DNA from: Rhizobiaceae bacterium
Lineage (GTDB): Bacteria > Pseudomonadota > Alphaproteobacteria > Rhizobiales > Rhizobiaceae
Direction of reading: 5' to 3'
Assembly (NCBI GenBank): GCA_019635775.1
Contig: JAHBYU010000015.1
Span: 57,168 to 121,167, forward strand
DNA length: 64,000 nt
In this document: in pieces, positions 46,997 through 55,636 of the stretch
Layout of the letters: every line of letters begins with the position of its first letter
How positions within the stretch are numbered: position 1 is the stretch's first letter
Notes under the pieces: generated by a model
What the model was told of the DNA's origin: nothing
Seen by the model: only the letters and a program-made list of their open reading frames with translations
The model's database searches: none
Position numbers and translations under genes: made by a program

Positions 46997-48504
46997 TTCT
47001 GTATGGCGAGTTGAACTTCTTCTTCGGATTTGATCGCTTCCCGCATCAGTTCGCGGGTTATACGTCCTTCGGCCAGCACCAGGATCCGATCCGACACTGC
47101 CAGCAGTTCGGTGATCTCAGACGATACCAGGATCACGCTCTTGCCCGAAGAAACGAAGGTGCGGATGAAGTCGATGATCTCACCCTTCGAGCTGATGTCG
47201 ACGCCGGCGGTCGGCTCATCGAGGAGCAGAATGTCCGGCGAAGTATTCAACCATTTAGCCAAAACCACCTTCTGCTGGTTGCCGCCGGAAAGCAGCGAGA
47301 CGAGGCGGTCTGCAGAGTCCGTCTTGATGCGAAGATCCTTGATGTTCGCGCCAACGATCCCGGCAATACGAGTCCCGTCCAGAACGCCGAACTTGCTCCA
47401 CCGCGACAAAGTCGGGAGTGTGGCATTGTCTCGAACGCTGTGGATGGCGATGAGGCCGCTTCTTCTTCGGTCTTCTGGGACCAGTGCGATCTTGTTTGCA
47501 AGCGCGTCGGAGATGCCCGAGATCTTCGTGTCCTTGCCGTGGATGCGAATCGAGCCTGCCGACATGCTCCTGAGGCCGAAAAGCGCCTCCAGAAGCTCTG
47601 TCCGACCGCTTCCCATCAGCCCCGCTATACCGAGCACCTCGCCCTTCTTGAGGTCGAAGCTGACGTCACGCACGATGTCGTCCTGAGTGAGCCCCCGGAC
47701 TTCGAGGATGGGCTCATCGGAAATCTGGGTTGCCCGATCCTTCCATTCGAACGCTTTCTCGACTGCCTTGCCGATCATGCTGTCGATGACGCGTTCGAGA
47801 TCCAGATCCTCCTTCTTCTCGGTCAGGGCCCACCGCCCATCTTTCAGAACGGTGATCCGGTCGGCGATCTCGAAAATCTCTTTCATCCGGTGCGAGATGT
47901 AGATGACGGAAACACCCTTCGCCTTGAGCAGCCTGATGATATTGAACAGGAGTTCCGTTTCGGAGGCGGTGAGCGAAGCGGTGGGCTCGTCCATGATAAG
48001 GATCGAAGCCCGCACGGACAGGGCCTTTGCGATCTCGACCAGTTGGCAATAGCCGACGCTGAGGCTGCTGACCTTCTGGTCCGGGTCGAGGTCGATACCA
48101 AGATCCGCCAATAGCTCTTCCGTCCTCTCCAGCATCGCCTTCTTGTTTAGGACAAAGCCCCATTTCACATCCTCGTGGTTGAGGAAGATGTTCTCCATCA
48201 CCGTCAGCGTCGGGATGAGGCTGAGTTCCTGGAACACCATGCGTATGCCATTTTCCATGGCATCGTTCGGCGTCTGGATCGTCTTGACGTCGCCGCTGAT
48301 CCTGATCGTCCCGGAATCTCGCTGATAGACACCGCTGATGATCTTCATGAGGGTCGACTTGCCGGCCCCGTTGCCTCCGACCAGTGCGTGGACTTCGCCC
48401 GGCCGCAGGTCGAAGTGCATGTCGTGCAGGGCCTTGACGCCGCCAAAGGATTTGGAGACGGCCTCAAGCTGAAGAACGGGCTGTATGTCTGTGGGGTGGC
48501 CCAT
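46993..48504 (-). CDS. Sugar ABC transporter ATP-binding protein (RbsA type)
   Basis: A 503-residue protein with two fused ABC domains, as in RbsA/MglA of the CUT2 family. The first has Walker A GGNGAGKST near residue 38 and Walker B ILIMDEPTA. The second has the degenerate P-loop GLMGSGRTE typical of this family, the signature LSGGNQQKV and LLLDEPTAGVDI. The ATG at 48504 lies 209 bases after the frameshifted binding-protein gene; a 13-bp hairpin fills part of that gap. It overlaps the permease start. Confidence 0.93.
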   Translation of the reverse strand: MGHPTDIQPVLQLEAVSKSFGGVKALHDMHFDLRPGEVHALVGGNGAGKSTLMKIISGVYQRDSGTIRISGDVKTIQTPNDAMENGIRMVFQELSLIPTLTVMENIFLNHEDVKWGFVLNKKAMLERTEELLADLGIDLDPDQKVSSLSVGYCQLVEIAKALSVRASILIMDEPTASLTASETELLFNIIRLLKAKGVSVIYISHRMKEIFEIADRITVLKDGRWALTEKKEDLDLERVIDSMIGKAVEKAFEWKDRATQISDEPILEVRGLTQDDIVRDVSFDLKKGEVLGIAGLMGSGRTELLEALFGLRSMSAGSIRIHGKDTKISGISDALANKIALVPEDRRRSGLIAIHSVRDNATLPTLSRWSKFGVLDGTRIAGIVGANIKDLRIKTDSADRLVSLLSGGNQQKVVLAKWLNTSPDILLLDEPTAGVDISSKGEIIDFIRTFVSSGKSVILVSSEITELLAVSDRILVLAEGRITRELMREAIKSEEEVQLAIQK

Positions 48505-48656
48505 TCGTAAGGCTCCAGGTCAGGCGGACAATCGATTGTGCCATGGTTTCGGCGAGGCAGCGACACCCGGCTTGTGCAATCTGCGTTGTCCCTTGAGGCG
48601 CTATGGCCGATTAGCCGCGCGGCGATCGCGCATGCCTTCTCAGGGCTCTGTTGCGC

Positions 48657-48690
48657 TTGCCGGGCGGCGATCATATACGCCGCCCGGCAA
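48657..48690 (-). repeat. 13-bp perfect hairpin between binding-protein and ATPase genes
   Basis: TTGCCGGGCGGCG (48657-48669) pairs perfectly with CGCCGCCCGGCAA (48678-48690) around an eight-base AT-rich loop. It lies 24 bases after the binding-protein stop, inside the operon. No T-tract follows, so it more likely protects the upstream message from 3' decay, favouring the binding protein, than terminates transcription. Confidence 0.6.
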
Positions 48691-48713
48691 GAGTTCTTGG
48701 TGCCGTTTTGCCA

Positions 48714-49819
48714 CTACTTCGCCAGGAGGTCGGTCAGTTCCTTGGGAGCGTCGACATGATAGGCCTCTTTCCAGGCTTCCGCGAGGTTAGCGCGCACCAC
48801 AGGAAGTGCGGGAACCGCGATAAAGGCGGGGGCAGGCTTGTCTAGCAGTCCGTATGCAGTCGCCATGGCGATCGCGACGCCCTGATCGTATGGACGCTGG
48901 GCACCGAGGCCCTTTATCATGCCGTTTTCGGCGATGATGCGCGCCACGTTGGCGCCGAGATCAATCGTCGTGATGACGAGGTCGTCTCTTCCGGCTGACT
49001 TGGCAGAGGCCATCACGCCTTCGGCCGGAACATCCCACACGGCAAAGACACCGTCGATTTCGGGATTGTTCGCGAGCATGCCGTCGGCGATCTCGCTCAC
49101 GCGGTTCTGGTCGGTGAAACCGGCCTCGGCGACGATCTTGATATCCGGATAGGCCTCGGTGATCCGGTACTTGAAGCCGTCCGAGCGCTGCGAGGTCACG
49201 TAGAAGTTGGCGTCGAAGAAGATGACGCCGACTCACCCTTACCGCCGATCGCCTCTGCCATGATGTCCGCCGCGGCCATGCCATTGCCGAAATTGTCGGC
49301 TGCGATGGAGCTGACATAATCCTTGCCCGCTTCCATGTTGGCGGCAATGTTCTCAATGAAAACGATCTTCGCGCCGGCCTCGATAGCCGCCCGGTAACTG
49401 GCCTCCGTGGACACCGGATCGATGGGCACGCTGAGGATGGCGTCAGGATCGAGGGCGGTCAGGCTCTCGATGTTGGCGACCTGCGTTTCGACTTTCATCT
49501 GTGCGTCGGTGACACCGACCACTTCGACGCCGAGATCGGCGAAGGTGTCCTTCAGCGCCATCAGAACGGTCTGGTTCATCTCGTTGGAGAGCATGTGGAA
49601 GGCCATGCCCACCTTGAACTTGCCATCCTTCAGCTTCTGCTTTTCCTCGTCCGTCAGCGTCAGCTGTGTCGCCGAGACGGCCGCCTCGCCGAGCGGTCCG
49701 GTGCTCTTGATCTCATCCGCCGAGAATGCGGGAACGGAGAGTTCCCCGGCCATTCCCGCCGGTGACAACGCCACCGTGCCGAGCAGTGCCAATACCAATA
49801 TCGAAAGACGCGATTTCAT
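48714..49819 (-). pseudogene. Sugar ABC transporter substrate-binding protein, interrupted by a frameshift
   Basis: A CUT2-type periplasmic binding protein that should be 368 residues. The signal peptide MKSRLSILVLALLGTVALSP begins at an ATG at 49819 with a GGGAGGA site. The frame reads normally to EAIGGKGE, then a single missing base near 49232 shifts it. In the other frame it resumes at once with VGVIFFDANFYVTSQRSDG and runs intact to the stop at 48714 (KELTDLLAK). Both halves keep family features (SVPIDPVS; FTDQNRVSEIADGMLANNP), so the break is recent, or a sequencing error. If real, the transporter lacks its binding protein. Confidence 0.85.
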
Positions 49820-50028
49820 TCCACATTCCTCCCGAGTGTAAACACAGCCGCCAGCAGCGGCATTTCCAACTCCGTCCGCTCGCATCGGCGGGATCCCCGT
49901 TGGGGAACCGCCACAAGCCACGCTCGTCTCCCCGACAAGCGCTGTTCGAAACTCTTGCTCGCGGCTCGCATTTTCCGGTCGCGACCAATGGCATTTTTCC
50001 CAAACTGAATGGTTGCCTCAAACTTGTC

Positions 50029-50053
50029 AACTGGTACTGACAGCAGGCCAGTG
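50029..50053. promoter_or_regulatory. Predicted GntR operator 2, ABC transporter promoter
   Basis: AACTGG (50029-50034), 13 bases, CCAGTG (50048-50053): the operator repeat with one mismatch in the last base. Read on the minus strand, about 35 bases around it match the operator 1 region nearly base for base, including CAGTTGACAAGTT with its TTGACA. It lies about 210 bases upstream of the binding-protein ATG and downstream of the denD stop. Confidence 0.7.
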
Positions 50054-50087
50054 GATTTAAAGCAGTCTCTTCGCATTGCGCCTGCGC

Positions 50088-51074
50088 TCAGTGGGAAGTC
50101 ACATGCGCAAGTTCATCCTCCAAATGTACCCGGATGATCTCGTCGAAGTTGGCCTCCGCCTTGAAGCCGAGTTGTTCGGCCCGCGCCGCGCGAAAGCGCC
50201 GGGGCCAGCCCGCGATGATGTTGGCGATCACCGGGTCGTACTCGCGGCGTATGAGCTTCGTGGCGTTCTCGCCCGCTGCGCGGCGAAGCGCGTCGACCTG
50301 GTCGCCGACGGTGGCGCAAACGCCTGGCATAGTCAGCGTACGGCGGGCCTCCAGCGCCCGCGTGTCGAGAGTAGCGGCATGAAGCATGAAGCCAACCGCT
50401 GCCCGGGGACTCGCGAACCAGTGCCGCACATCGTCCGAAACCGGCAGGATGGCAGGTTCGCCAATCAGCGGTTCCCTCAGAATGCTGGAAAAGAAGCCGG
50501 ACGCCGCTCGATTCGGCTTTCCCGGCCGAATGGAAATTGTCGGCAACCGGATTCCGATGCCATCGAAAAATCCGCGTCGGGAATAGTCGGCCAGCAGGAT
50601 TTCGCCGATGGCCTTCTGGGCCCCATAGGACGTGAGCGGCGCGACGACATAGTCGTCGTCAATACATTCGGGCAGGGGCTCCCCGTAGACAACGATTGAC
50701 GACGTGAAAACCACCTTGGGGGTGTAGGAATCCATCTCGGCGGTCTTGCGGATTGCCTCGAACAGCGATCGTGTCCCGTCGAGATTGACGTGATAGCCCT
50801 TCTCGAAATTGGCCTCCGCTTCTCCGGATACGATTGCCGCCAGATGGAAAATCAGATCCGGCCGGCGCGCCACCAGCGCCTCGGCTTTGCCGGGCTCGGA
50901 AAGATCCGTTTCCAGAAGTTCGACCTCGCCTGAGAACTTGACGGTGTTGGGTTTGACGACATCGGCAAGGATCAGGCTGTCGATTTTGCGTCCGCCCAGC
51001 GAACCGTCATCAGCAAGTGAAGCCGCAAGCTTGCGACCCAGCATTCCCGCAGCACCGATGATCATGACGCGCAT
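50088..51074 (-). CDS. denD: D-erythronate dehydrogenase
   Basis: A 328-residue extended SDR enzyme that oxidises D-erythronate at C2 to 2-oxo-tetronate, the entry step of the pathway continued by OtnI, OtnK and OtnC. The NAD motif GAAGMLGRKLA is at residues 7-17, and the catalytic Tyr-Lys pair is in SYGAQKAIGE, with FTSSIVVYGE before it. DenD is the SDR alternative to the L-threonate dehydrogenase LtnD, so it specifies the erythronate branch. It lies 21 bases after gntR on the same strand. Confidence 0.9.
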   Translation of the reverse strand: MRVMIIGAAGMLGRKLAASLADDGSLGGRKIDSLILADVVKPNTVKFSGEVELLETDLSEPGKAEALVARRPDLIFHLAAIVSGEAEANFEKGYHVNLDGTRSLFEAIRKTAEMDSYTPKVVFTSSIVVYGEPLPECIDDDYVVAPLTSYGAQKAIGEILLADYSRRGFFDGIGIRLPTISIRPGKPNRAASGFFSSILREPLIGEPAILPVSDDVRHWFASPRAAVGFMLHAATLDTRALEARRTLTMPGVCATVGDQVDALRRAAGENATKLIRREYDPVIANIIAGWPRRFRAARAEQLGFKAEANFDEIIRVHLEDELAHVTSH

Positions 51075-51095
51075 TACTTGACCTCGTGCCTTGCT

Positions 51096-51851
51096 TCACT
51101 TGCGGTTTTTGGAGAGTTTTTTCTTCGGCTTGCTCGGGCCAAGCGCGACGGTGGTCTCGTAGATTCGCAGAATGTGCTGGCGGAACGCATCCGCGACGCG
51201 GCCCGGATCCCGGCTGCTGAGAGCCGCGACGATCGCCTCGTGATCCCGAAGGCTCTGCGCGATGGCGCCGGGCTTGCCCATCGCGGCGCGCCGGTGATCG
51301 AGCATGTATGTGTACAGGTCGACGACAAAGTCGGCCAACAGCCTGTTGCCCGAGGCATAGTAGATGGTCAGGTGAAACTCCCTGTCGCAGATCAGGAAAC
51401 GGACCGGATCGTTCTTGGACGCACGCTGAACCTCAAGGGAGGCCTTGAGACGATCAATGTCTTCGTCACTGATCCGCAACGTGGCGTCATGAACCGTCGC
51501 CGCCTCGACCAGAAGGCGCGCGCCGTGGACAGCCTGGAGATCGTATCCGTTTATGGCTGAAGGGTTGGCTATGCCGATCTGGCGGGCGGCTATGGTCACG
51601 TCAACCTTGGCCACACGTGTGCGCGCGCCCTGGGAGACCTGTACGATTCCCTCCCCAACCAATCTTTGAATCGCACCCCTGACAGTCTCTCGGCTGACCG
51701 ACAGCATGCTCGCCAGTTCCCGTTCGCTCGGTATCTCGTCGTCCATCTGCAGGATGCCCGAGGCAATGAGCGCGACAAGCTTGTCACGGATCAATTCCTT
51801 GGCTGTCTGCTTCCTGATTGACTCGTGAAGAGGAGATAGAGGCACCATCAT
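51096..51851 (-). CDS. GntR family regulator (FadR/FCD subgroup)
   Basis: A 251-residue regulator with an N-terminal winged HTH (IPSERELASMLSVSRETVRG, then AIQRLVGEGIVQVS) and a C-terminal all-helical FCD ligand-binding domain (LICDREFHLTIYYASGN; LRDHEAIVAALSSRDPGRVA). I place the start at the ATG at 51851; a GTG at 51872 lies inside the predicted operator. It heads gntR-denD. The inverted repeat just upstream recurs before the two other regulatory regions of the block, so it probably represses all of them and is relieved by a pathway intermediate. Confidence 0.88.
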   Translation of the reverse strand: MMVPLSPLHESIRKQTAKELIRDKLVALIASGILQMDDEIPSERELASMLSVSRETVRGAIQRLVGEGIVQVSQGARTRVAKVDVTIAARQIGIANPSAINGYDLQAVHGARLLVEAATVHDATLRISDEDIDRLKASLEVQRASKNDPVRFLICDREFHLTIYYASGNRLLADFVVDLYTYMLDHRRAAMGKPGAIAQSLRDHEAIVAALSSRDPGRVADAFRQHILRIYETTVALGPSKPKKKLSKNRK

Positions 51852-51861
51852 AGCACCGGAC

Positions 51862-51886
51862 AACTGGACCACTGACCCATCCAGTT
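51862..51886. promoter_or_regulatory. Predicted GntR operator 3, autoregulatory
   Basis: AACTGG (51862-51867), 13 bases, CCAGTT (51881-51886): a perfect copy of the repeat found at 42801 and 50029. It ends 11 bases before the gntR ATG at 51851, so binding would repress gntR-denD directly. Confidence 0.7.
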
Positions 51887-52145
51887 ACGTTACATTGGCC
51901 GTTTTGTCACGCGTAGAGTGCGTTGGAACACAGATTTCTCGGTCACGGGCCTCATGTGGCAGCCGTAGTGGATGACAGAGGTTGACCTGCCGTGCAGTGG
52001 CAGCTCGACAGCGGAACCAGCCGATCAGGCTGCGCACCATAGGTTGGATGGATCCCCTGCGCGCCGGTGGCGATTGGGCACGCCGAGGCCAACGTCCCCT
52101 CTTATGAGCGGATATGATTGACCCCGACGACCCAAATGGGAGCGC
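51887..52145. other. Intergenic region, nothing recognised
   Basis: Between the gntR operator and the next possible gene I see no convincing coding frame, RNA, repeat or terminator. Short frames on both strands lack ribosome-binding sites and recognisable content. Confidence 0.5.
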
Positions 52146-52403
52146 ATGGCTGTCACGGGCGAAAGGGCTGGGCTAAACGGCGCTGAGCAGTTTCTGGACA
52201 ATCTCCACGCAAACATGATCACGGTCACAAAGGTGTTCATGTCTCTGCCCGTGGAATGGAGCAATCAGGTCGGGACCGGAAACGAAAATGAGGGGCGCAT
52301 TCGCAAGTTGCTGGGCGACCTGGACGATACCATCAAAAATCTGGCATCCCCGCGAAGGTCCCCGCCTTCCCGTAGCGTTCGTGTCGAAACCGGCGCTGCT
52401 TGA
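52146..52403 (+). CDS. Possible small hypothetical protein
   Basis: An 85-codon frame with a GGGAG site three bases before its ATG. The protein is predicted soluble and partly helical (QFLDNLHANMITVTKVFMSL; EGRIRKLLGDLDDTIKNLAS), with a basic, proline-containing tail. No family is recognised. The heptad-like spacing in the middle supports a real protein, but an intergenic accident cannot be excluded. Confidence 0.4.
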   Translation: MAVTGERAGLNGAEQFLDNLHANMITVTKVFMSLPVEWSNQVGTGNENEGRIRKLLGDLDDTIKNLASPRRSPPSRSVRVETGAA

Positions 52404-52479
52404 TTTCCCGCGGTTTTCGTCGACACTCGGCGAACGGGACAACGGAAGCCTGTAGGCTGACACACAGGGAGGACTTGAG

Positions 52480-52662
52480 ATGAGGCTATGGGGCAACATC
52501 GGGGCCATCGTGCTGCTGGTGATCGGCGCCGTCTGGACGTTGCAGGGCGCCAATGTCATCGGCGGCAGCTTCATGACCGGACAGTCGCAATGGCTTTACA
52601 TCGGCCTTGTCTGCATCCTTGTCGCGCTCTTCGCCCTGTGGCGTCTCAACAGCCGAAGCTGA
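52480..52662 (+). CDS. Small two-helix membrane protein
   Basis: A 60-residue protein with two predicted membrane helices: IGAIVLLVIGAVWTLQGANV at the N-terminus and WLYIGLVCILVALFALWRL at the C-terminus, joined by a short loop (GGSFMTGQSQ). A strong GGGAGGA site precedes the ATG. Similar short unnamed proteins are common in Rhizobiales; the function is unknown. It stands alone between the acid-sugar block and the glycan island. Confidence 0.8.
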   Translation: MRLWGNIGAIVLLVIGAVWTLQGANVIGGSFMTGQSQWLYIGLVCILVALFALWRLNSRS

Positions 52663-52854
52663 CCATCAGCCCGCTAGGCTTTAGTAAGCAGCTTCAGGGC
52701 CGGGCATAGGCTTCTTGGCAGCGCATATACTCCCTTACGAGGAATATGCACCTGAGAACCCGCTGTGGCGTCACTGGGAGTGCCGCCTTGACAGACGAGC
52801 AATTGCAACCAATGAGGGTAGAAAAACGGTCAATGCACTTATAGATTGGTTAGT

Positions 52855-54060
52855 ATGAATAACATCGCCCAACAGTATGCAAACCTGCATCATCGACAAA
52901 GCGAATACGGAGTCACCGACTGGAAACTCATTCGGTATGCAGAAGTGTTGGGATCGTCCCTATGCGGCCAACGTCTCATTGATTATGGGTGCGGGAAGGG
53001 GGCTTTGGGACAAGCCATCACCGCCCGGACCGATATGGAGGTTGTCTCTTTCGACCCGTACGTACCGAAGTTTTCGGTTCGGCCAACCGGGCGATTTGAC
53101 ATTCTCGTCAATACCGATGTGTTGGAACACATTCCGGAAGATCAGCTAGATGCCGCTCTGGGGGATATGCGGTCGTTTTCTGATCGCTGCTTCTTTGTAA
53201 TCTCTACGCGATACGCAGACACCTTGCTGGACGATGGCATGAACGCTCATTGTACAGTCAGGCCGGAAGAATGGTGGCGTGAGAAAATCGCCGGGCATTT
53301 CTCTTATGTCGAGCGAGTGGTATTGACAGCCCCGGATACCTGCGCGTTTGTAACTTGGCGAATTTCCAGAGCGGCTCGGCGTAAGCTCAGGAAAATCGAT
53401 GGCGGGTCGTTGCGTACCCGGAAAATCAGAAAATTGAAGGCAGCCTTGTGGCCCATGACCGCAGTAGCGGTCAGTACTATAAAGAACTGCTTTGGATGGT
53501 ACGCGCAGGAAAGCGACTTGATGCGTGATCTTGCTGGCAAGACTGTCGCCGTCGTCGGCAACGCGAGGTCTCTGAGCAGAGCGACCTATGGGCAAGAAAT
53601 TGACGCTCATGACGTTGTGATACGCTTCAATCGTGCGCCGATCGCGAGTCTGAGGAGTCACGGTAGCAAGACGGACTGGATCGCTGGAGGAGTGCCTTTA
53701 GATGAAGAGTTTTTAAAGCGTCGAGGTGTGAGGCGAACTCTCTGGGTGGCTCCATACAGACAATATCTGTCACGCCGGATGTTGAGCGACAAGTCGCTTT
53801 TTTTAGATAGTATCAAAAACAATCAACGCCTTGTCAAAATACTTAATCGGCAACCATCTAGCGGACTTGTTGTAATAGATATGGTCCATCGATCAAATAG
53901 TAAAAAGATCGATTTATATGGTTTCGATTTCTTTGAAAGTCTTTCGTTGTCGGGTTTCGCAACCCAAGATACGAACACTCATAATTTCGATTCGGAGCGG
54001 CTTTTCGTTGCCGCCCTGTGTAAGGAAGATTCGCGTTTTCACCTTCATTTGAGCGAATAG
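52855..54060 (+). CDS. Fusion: SAM methyltransferase plus sialyltransferase-like (GT29) domain
   Basis: A 401-residue two-domain protein. Residues 1-165 are a class I SAM methyltransferase: motif I DYGCGKGALG (43-52) and the post-I block VNTDVLEHIPED (85-96). Residues 228-400 resemble GT29 sialyltransferases: AVVGNARSLSRATYGQEIDA then DVVIRFNRAP as a sialylmotif-L-like stretch, SSGLVVIDMVH as an S-like stretch, and DLYGFDFFES. A basic linker (residues 172-200) joins them. The ATG at 52855 is preferred over a TTG at 52846. Codon use is more AT-rich than in neighbours, suggesting transfer. Probable role: cell-surface glycan modification. Confidence 0.75.
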   Translation: MNNIAQQYANLHHRQSEYGVTDWKLIRYAEVLGSSLCGQRLIDYGCGKGALGQAITARTDMEVVSFDPYVPKFSVRPTGRFDILVNTDVLEHIPEDQLDAALGDMRSFSDRCFFVISTRYADTLLDDGMNAHCTVRPEEWWREKIAGHFSYVERVVLTAPDTCAFVTWRISRAARRKLRKIDGGSLRTRKIRKLKAALWPMTAVAVSTIKNCFGWYAQESDLMRDLAGKTVAVVGNARSLSRATYGQEIDAHDVVIRFNRAPIASLRSHGSKTDWIAGGVPLDEEFLKRRGVRRTLWVAPYRQYLSRRMLSDKSLFLDSIKNNQRLVKILNRQPSSGLVVIDMVHRSNSKKIDLYGFDFFESLSLSGFATQDTNTHNFDSERLFVAALCKEDSRFHLHLSE

Positions 54061-54093
54061 CTTCAGTCCCGGGTCTTCCGATGAGCGATTGAG

Positions 54094-54900
54094 CTACCCT
54101 CCAAGCCTAGCGTGTAAGTCGTACCAGCTTTTGTCATGCTTTCGAAACAAGCGTGTCAGCTTCAGAAGGGCAAGCGGTGTGCCCGATGTCTTGCTAAACA
54201 AACGATAGTCGGAGGCTAGGCGAAATCCGCTCCGTCTAGCCTGCACTTCGTTCAACCAGACCCCTGGGGCCTCTTCTCCAAACGGGCCGCTGGCATGTTC
54301 TTCGTGTCGGTATTTGATAGCGATCCCATGGTGAGTTAGCGTAGTCTCATCAAGCTCGGTGAGCTTCGTCTGGTTCACAAACTTGAAATTTGTATAACCC
54401 AGTGATGAAAGCGTGCTAATTTCTTCTTTCCAACTACCTGATGGGCTTGTGACGGCTGATTCTATCGATATATACTTTGGAATTTTTTGAGACACACGTA
54501 AATCGCGTAAGCAATATATATCAGAACCTTCAATATCAATCTTAATATAATAGGCAGTTGGAAAATTATTAAGCAATTGACTGAAAGTAATACTTTCAAT
54601 CTGAATCGGATTGGCGGGTTTGCCGAGGTGTCTGTTCCTCCTCTCGAAACCTTCGTCTATCGTACCCCAATCGGATTTTTGGGGATTCACATAGAAGGTG
54701 ACCGTGCCCGGAGCCGAACCTATTGCCTTGTCGATCAGTATTAGTTGCCCAGATGCAAGTTCGCTGCGAAAGCGAGCCCTAAGTTGTAATACCAAAGCCG
54801 GATTGGCCTCTACGGCCACCACACTATATCCCCGCGAGAGATAAAATGCGGTATCCTCACCTTGATGTGCCCCCACATCAAAAATCAATTCGTTTGCCAT
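54094..54900 (-). CDS. FkbM family methyltransferase
   Basis: A 268-residue SAM-dependent methyltransferase of the FkbM group, which O-methylates sugars or polyketides. Motif I is LIFDVGAHQGEDTAFYLSRG (residues 4-23), followed by VVAVEANPALVLQL and the conserved YYIKIDIEGSDIYCLRDL. The ATG at 54900 is one base after the stop of the upstream GT25 gene; an in-frame start at 54975 would overlap that gene. AT-rich stretches mark it as part of the atypical segment. It is last in the minus-strand run GT25-GT25-GT25-fkbM, so it probably methylates the glycan those enzymes build. Confidence 0.85.
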   Translation of the reverse strand: MANELIFDVGAHQGEDTAFYLSRGYSVVAVEANPALVLQLRARFRSELASGQLILIDKAIGSAPGTVTFYVNPQKSDWGTIDEGFERRNRHLGKPANPIQIESITFSQLLNNFPTAYYIKIDIEGSDIYCLRDLRVSQKIPKYISIESAVTSPSGSWKEEISTLSSLGYTNFKFVNQTKLTELDETTLTHHGIAIKYRHEEHASGPFGEEAPGVWLNEVQARRSGFRLASDYRLFSKTSGTPLALLKLTRLFRKHDKSWYDLHARLGG

Positions 54901-54901
54901 G

Positions 54902-55636
54902 TTACCTGAACTCCACTCGGGTGGCTCGTGTCTTTGTCGGACGCAAAGTCCAGAGTCGTTTTGCAATTCGACCAATTTCTCTCGCGAGTTTTTGCCTATA
55001 ATCCAAATTCATCCTGATGGCAGACGCCTCCGGTGTCCGTTCGATCATCAACTGGAAAAACGGTTCAGAAGTCAGCTTGTCCTGAATACTGAGTGCCGGA
55101 AGAAGCTTGTAGATGGTCAGATCGGGCTGAGGTTGGTTAAACAGTATCTGATCGAACTCAGTGTCTATTGTTGTCAACGTTTCGACCAATCGCTGGGCGC
55201 ACTGACGTGAGATGACGTAGCAACCGGTTCCTGTTCCGCCTCCGATAGTCTTGATCAGCTTCCGACCCAGCACACGGCGCGATCGTCCGGTCACCATGAC
55301 GTACTTCTGTGTTCGTTCAGCGTGAACGATATCGGCGTCTTCCGGGATCCAGGACCTGTCAGAGAGAAACAGGCGCAGGTCCGGGCTGAGGTGAGCGTCA
55401 TCTTCGAGGACAAGGACGTATGGGTCGTTTCCCTGTGCAATATCCGACCAAAGCGCCCTGTGACTGAGGAAACAGCCCGCCGCACCGATGGGTACGTTTG
55501 GAAAAGGATTTGACGCGAGCGTCGAACCGTCCACGGCGGGGAATCGCTCAAGCGAAATACCGAGATTGCTTGCCTGCGCTTCCATCCAGTCGCGCCGGTC
55601 GGGTGAGCGGTCCAGATTGATGTAGACGGCCCGCAT
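54902..55636 (-). CDS. Glycosyltransferase family 25, copy 3
   Basis: A 244-residue GT25 (LOS biosynthesis-type) glycosyltransferase. MRAVYINLDRSPDRRDWMEA opens the fold, CFLSHRALWSDIA follows, and VLVLEDDAHLSPDLRLFL carries the acidic nucleotide-sugar motif. GTGCYVISRQCAQRLVE is the acceptor-side block. The ATG at 55636 overlaps the preceding stop as TGATG. It is similar in layout to the next two upstream genes, which suggests tandem duplication with divergence. Confidence 0.88.
   Translation of the reverse strand: MRAVYINLDRSPDRRDWMEAQASNLGISLERFPAVDGSTLASNPFPNVPIGAAGCFLSHRALWSDIAQGNDPYVLVLEDDAHLSPDLRLFLSDRSWIPEDADIVHAERTQKYVMVTGRSRRVLGRKLIKTIGGGTGTGCYVISRQCAQRLVETLTTIDTEFDQILFNQPQPDLTIYKLLPALSIQDKLTSEPFFQLMIERTPEASAIRMNLDYRQKLAREIGRIAKRLWTLRPTKTRATRVEFR

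Noticed and set aside
49180-49245. Programmed frameshift in the binding-protein gene
   Set aside because: I see no slippery heptamer or downstream stimulatory structure at the break, and no reason for two products; a plain one-base loss or sequencing error is simpler.
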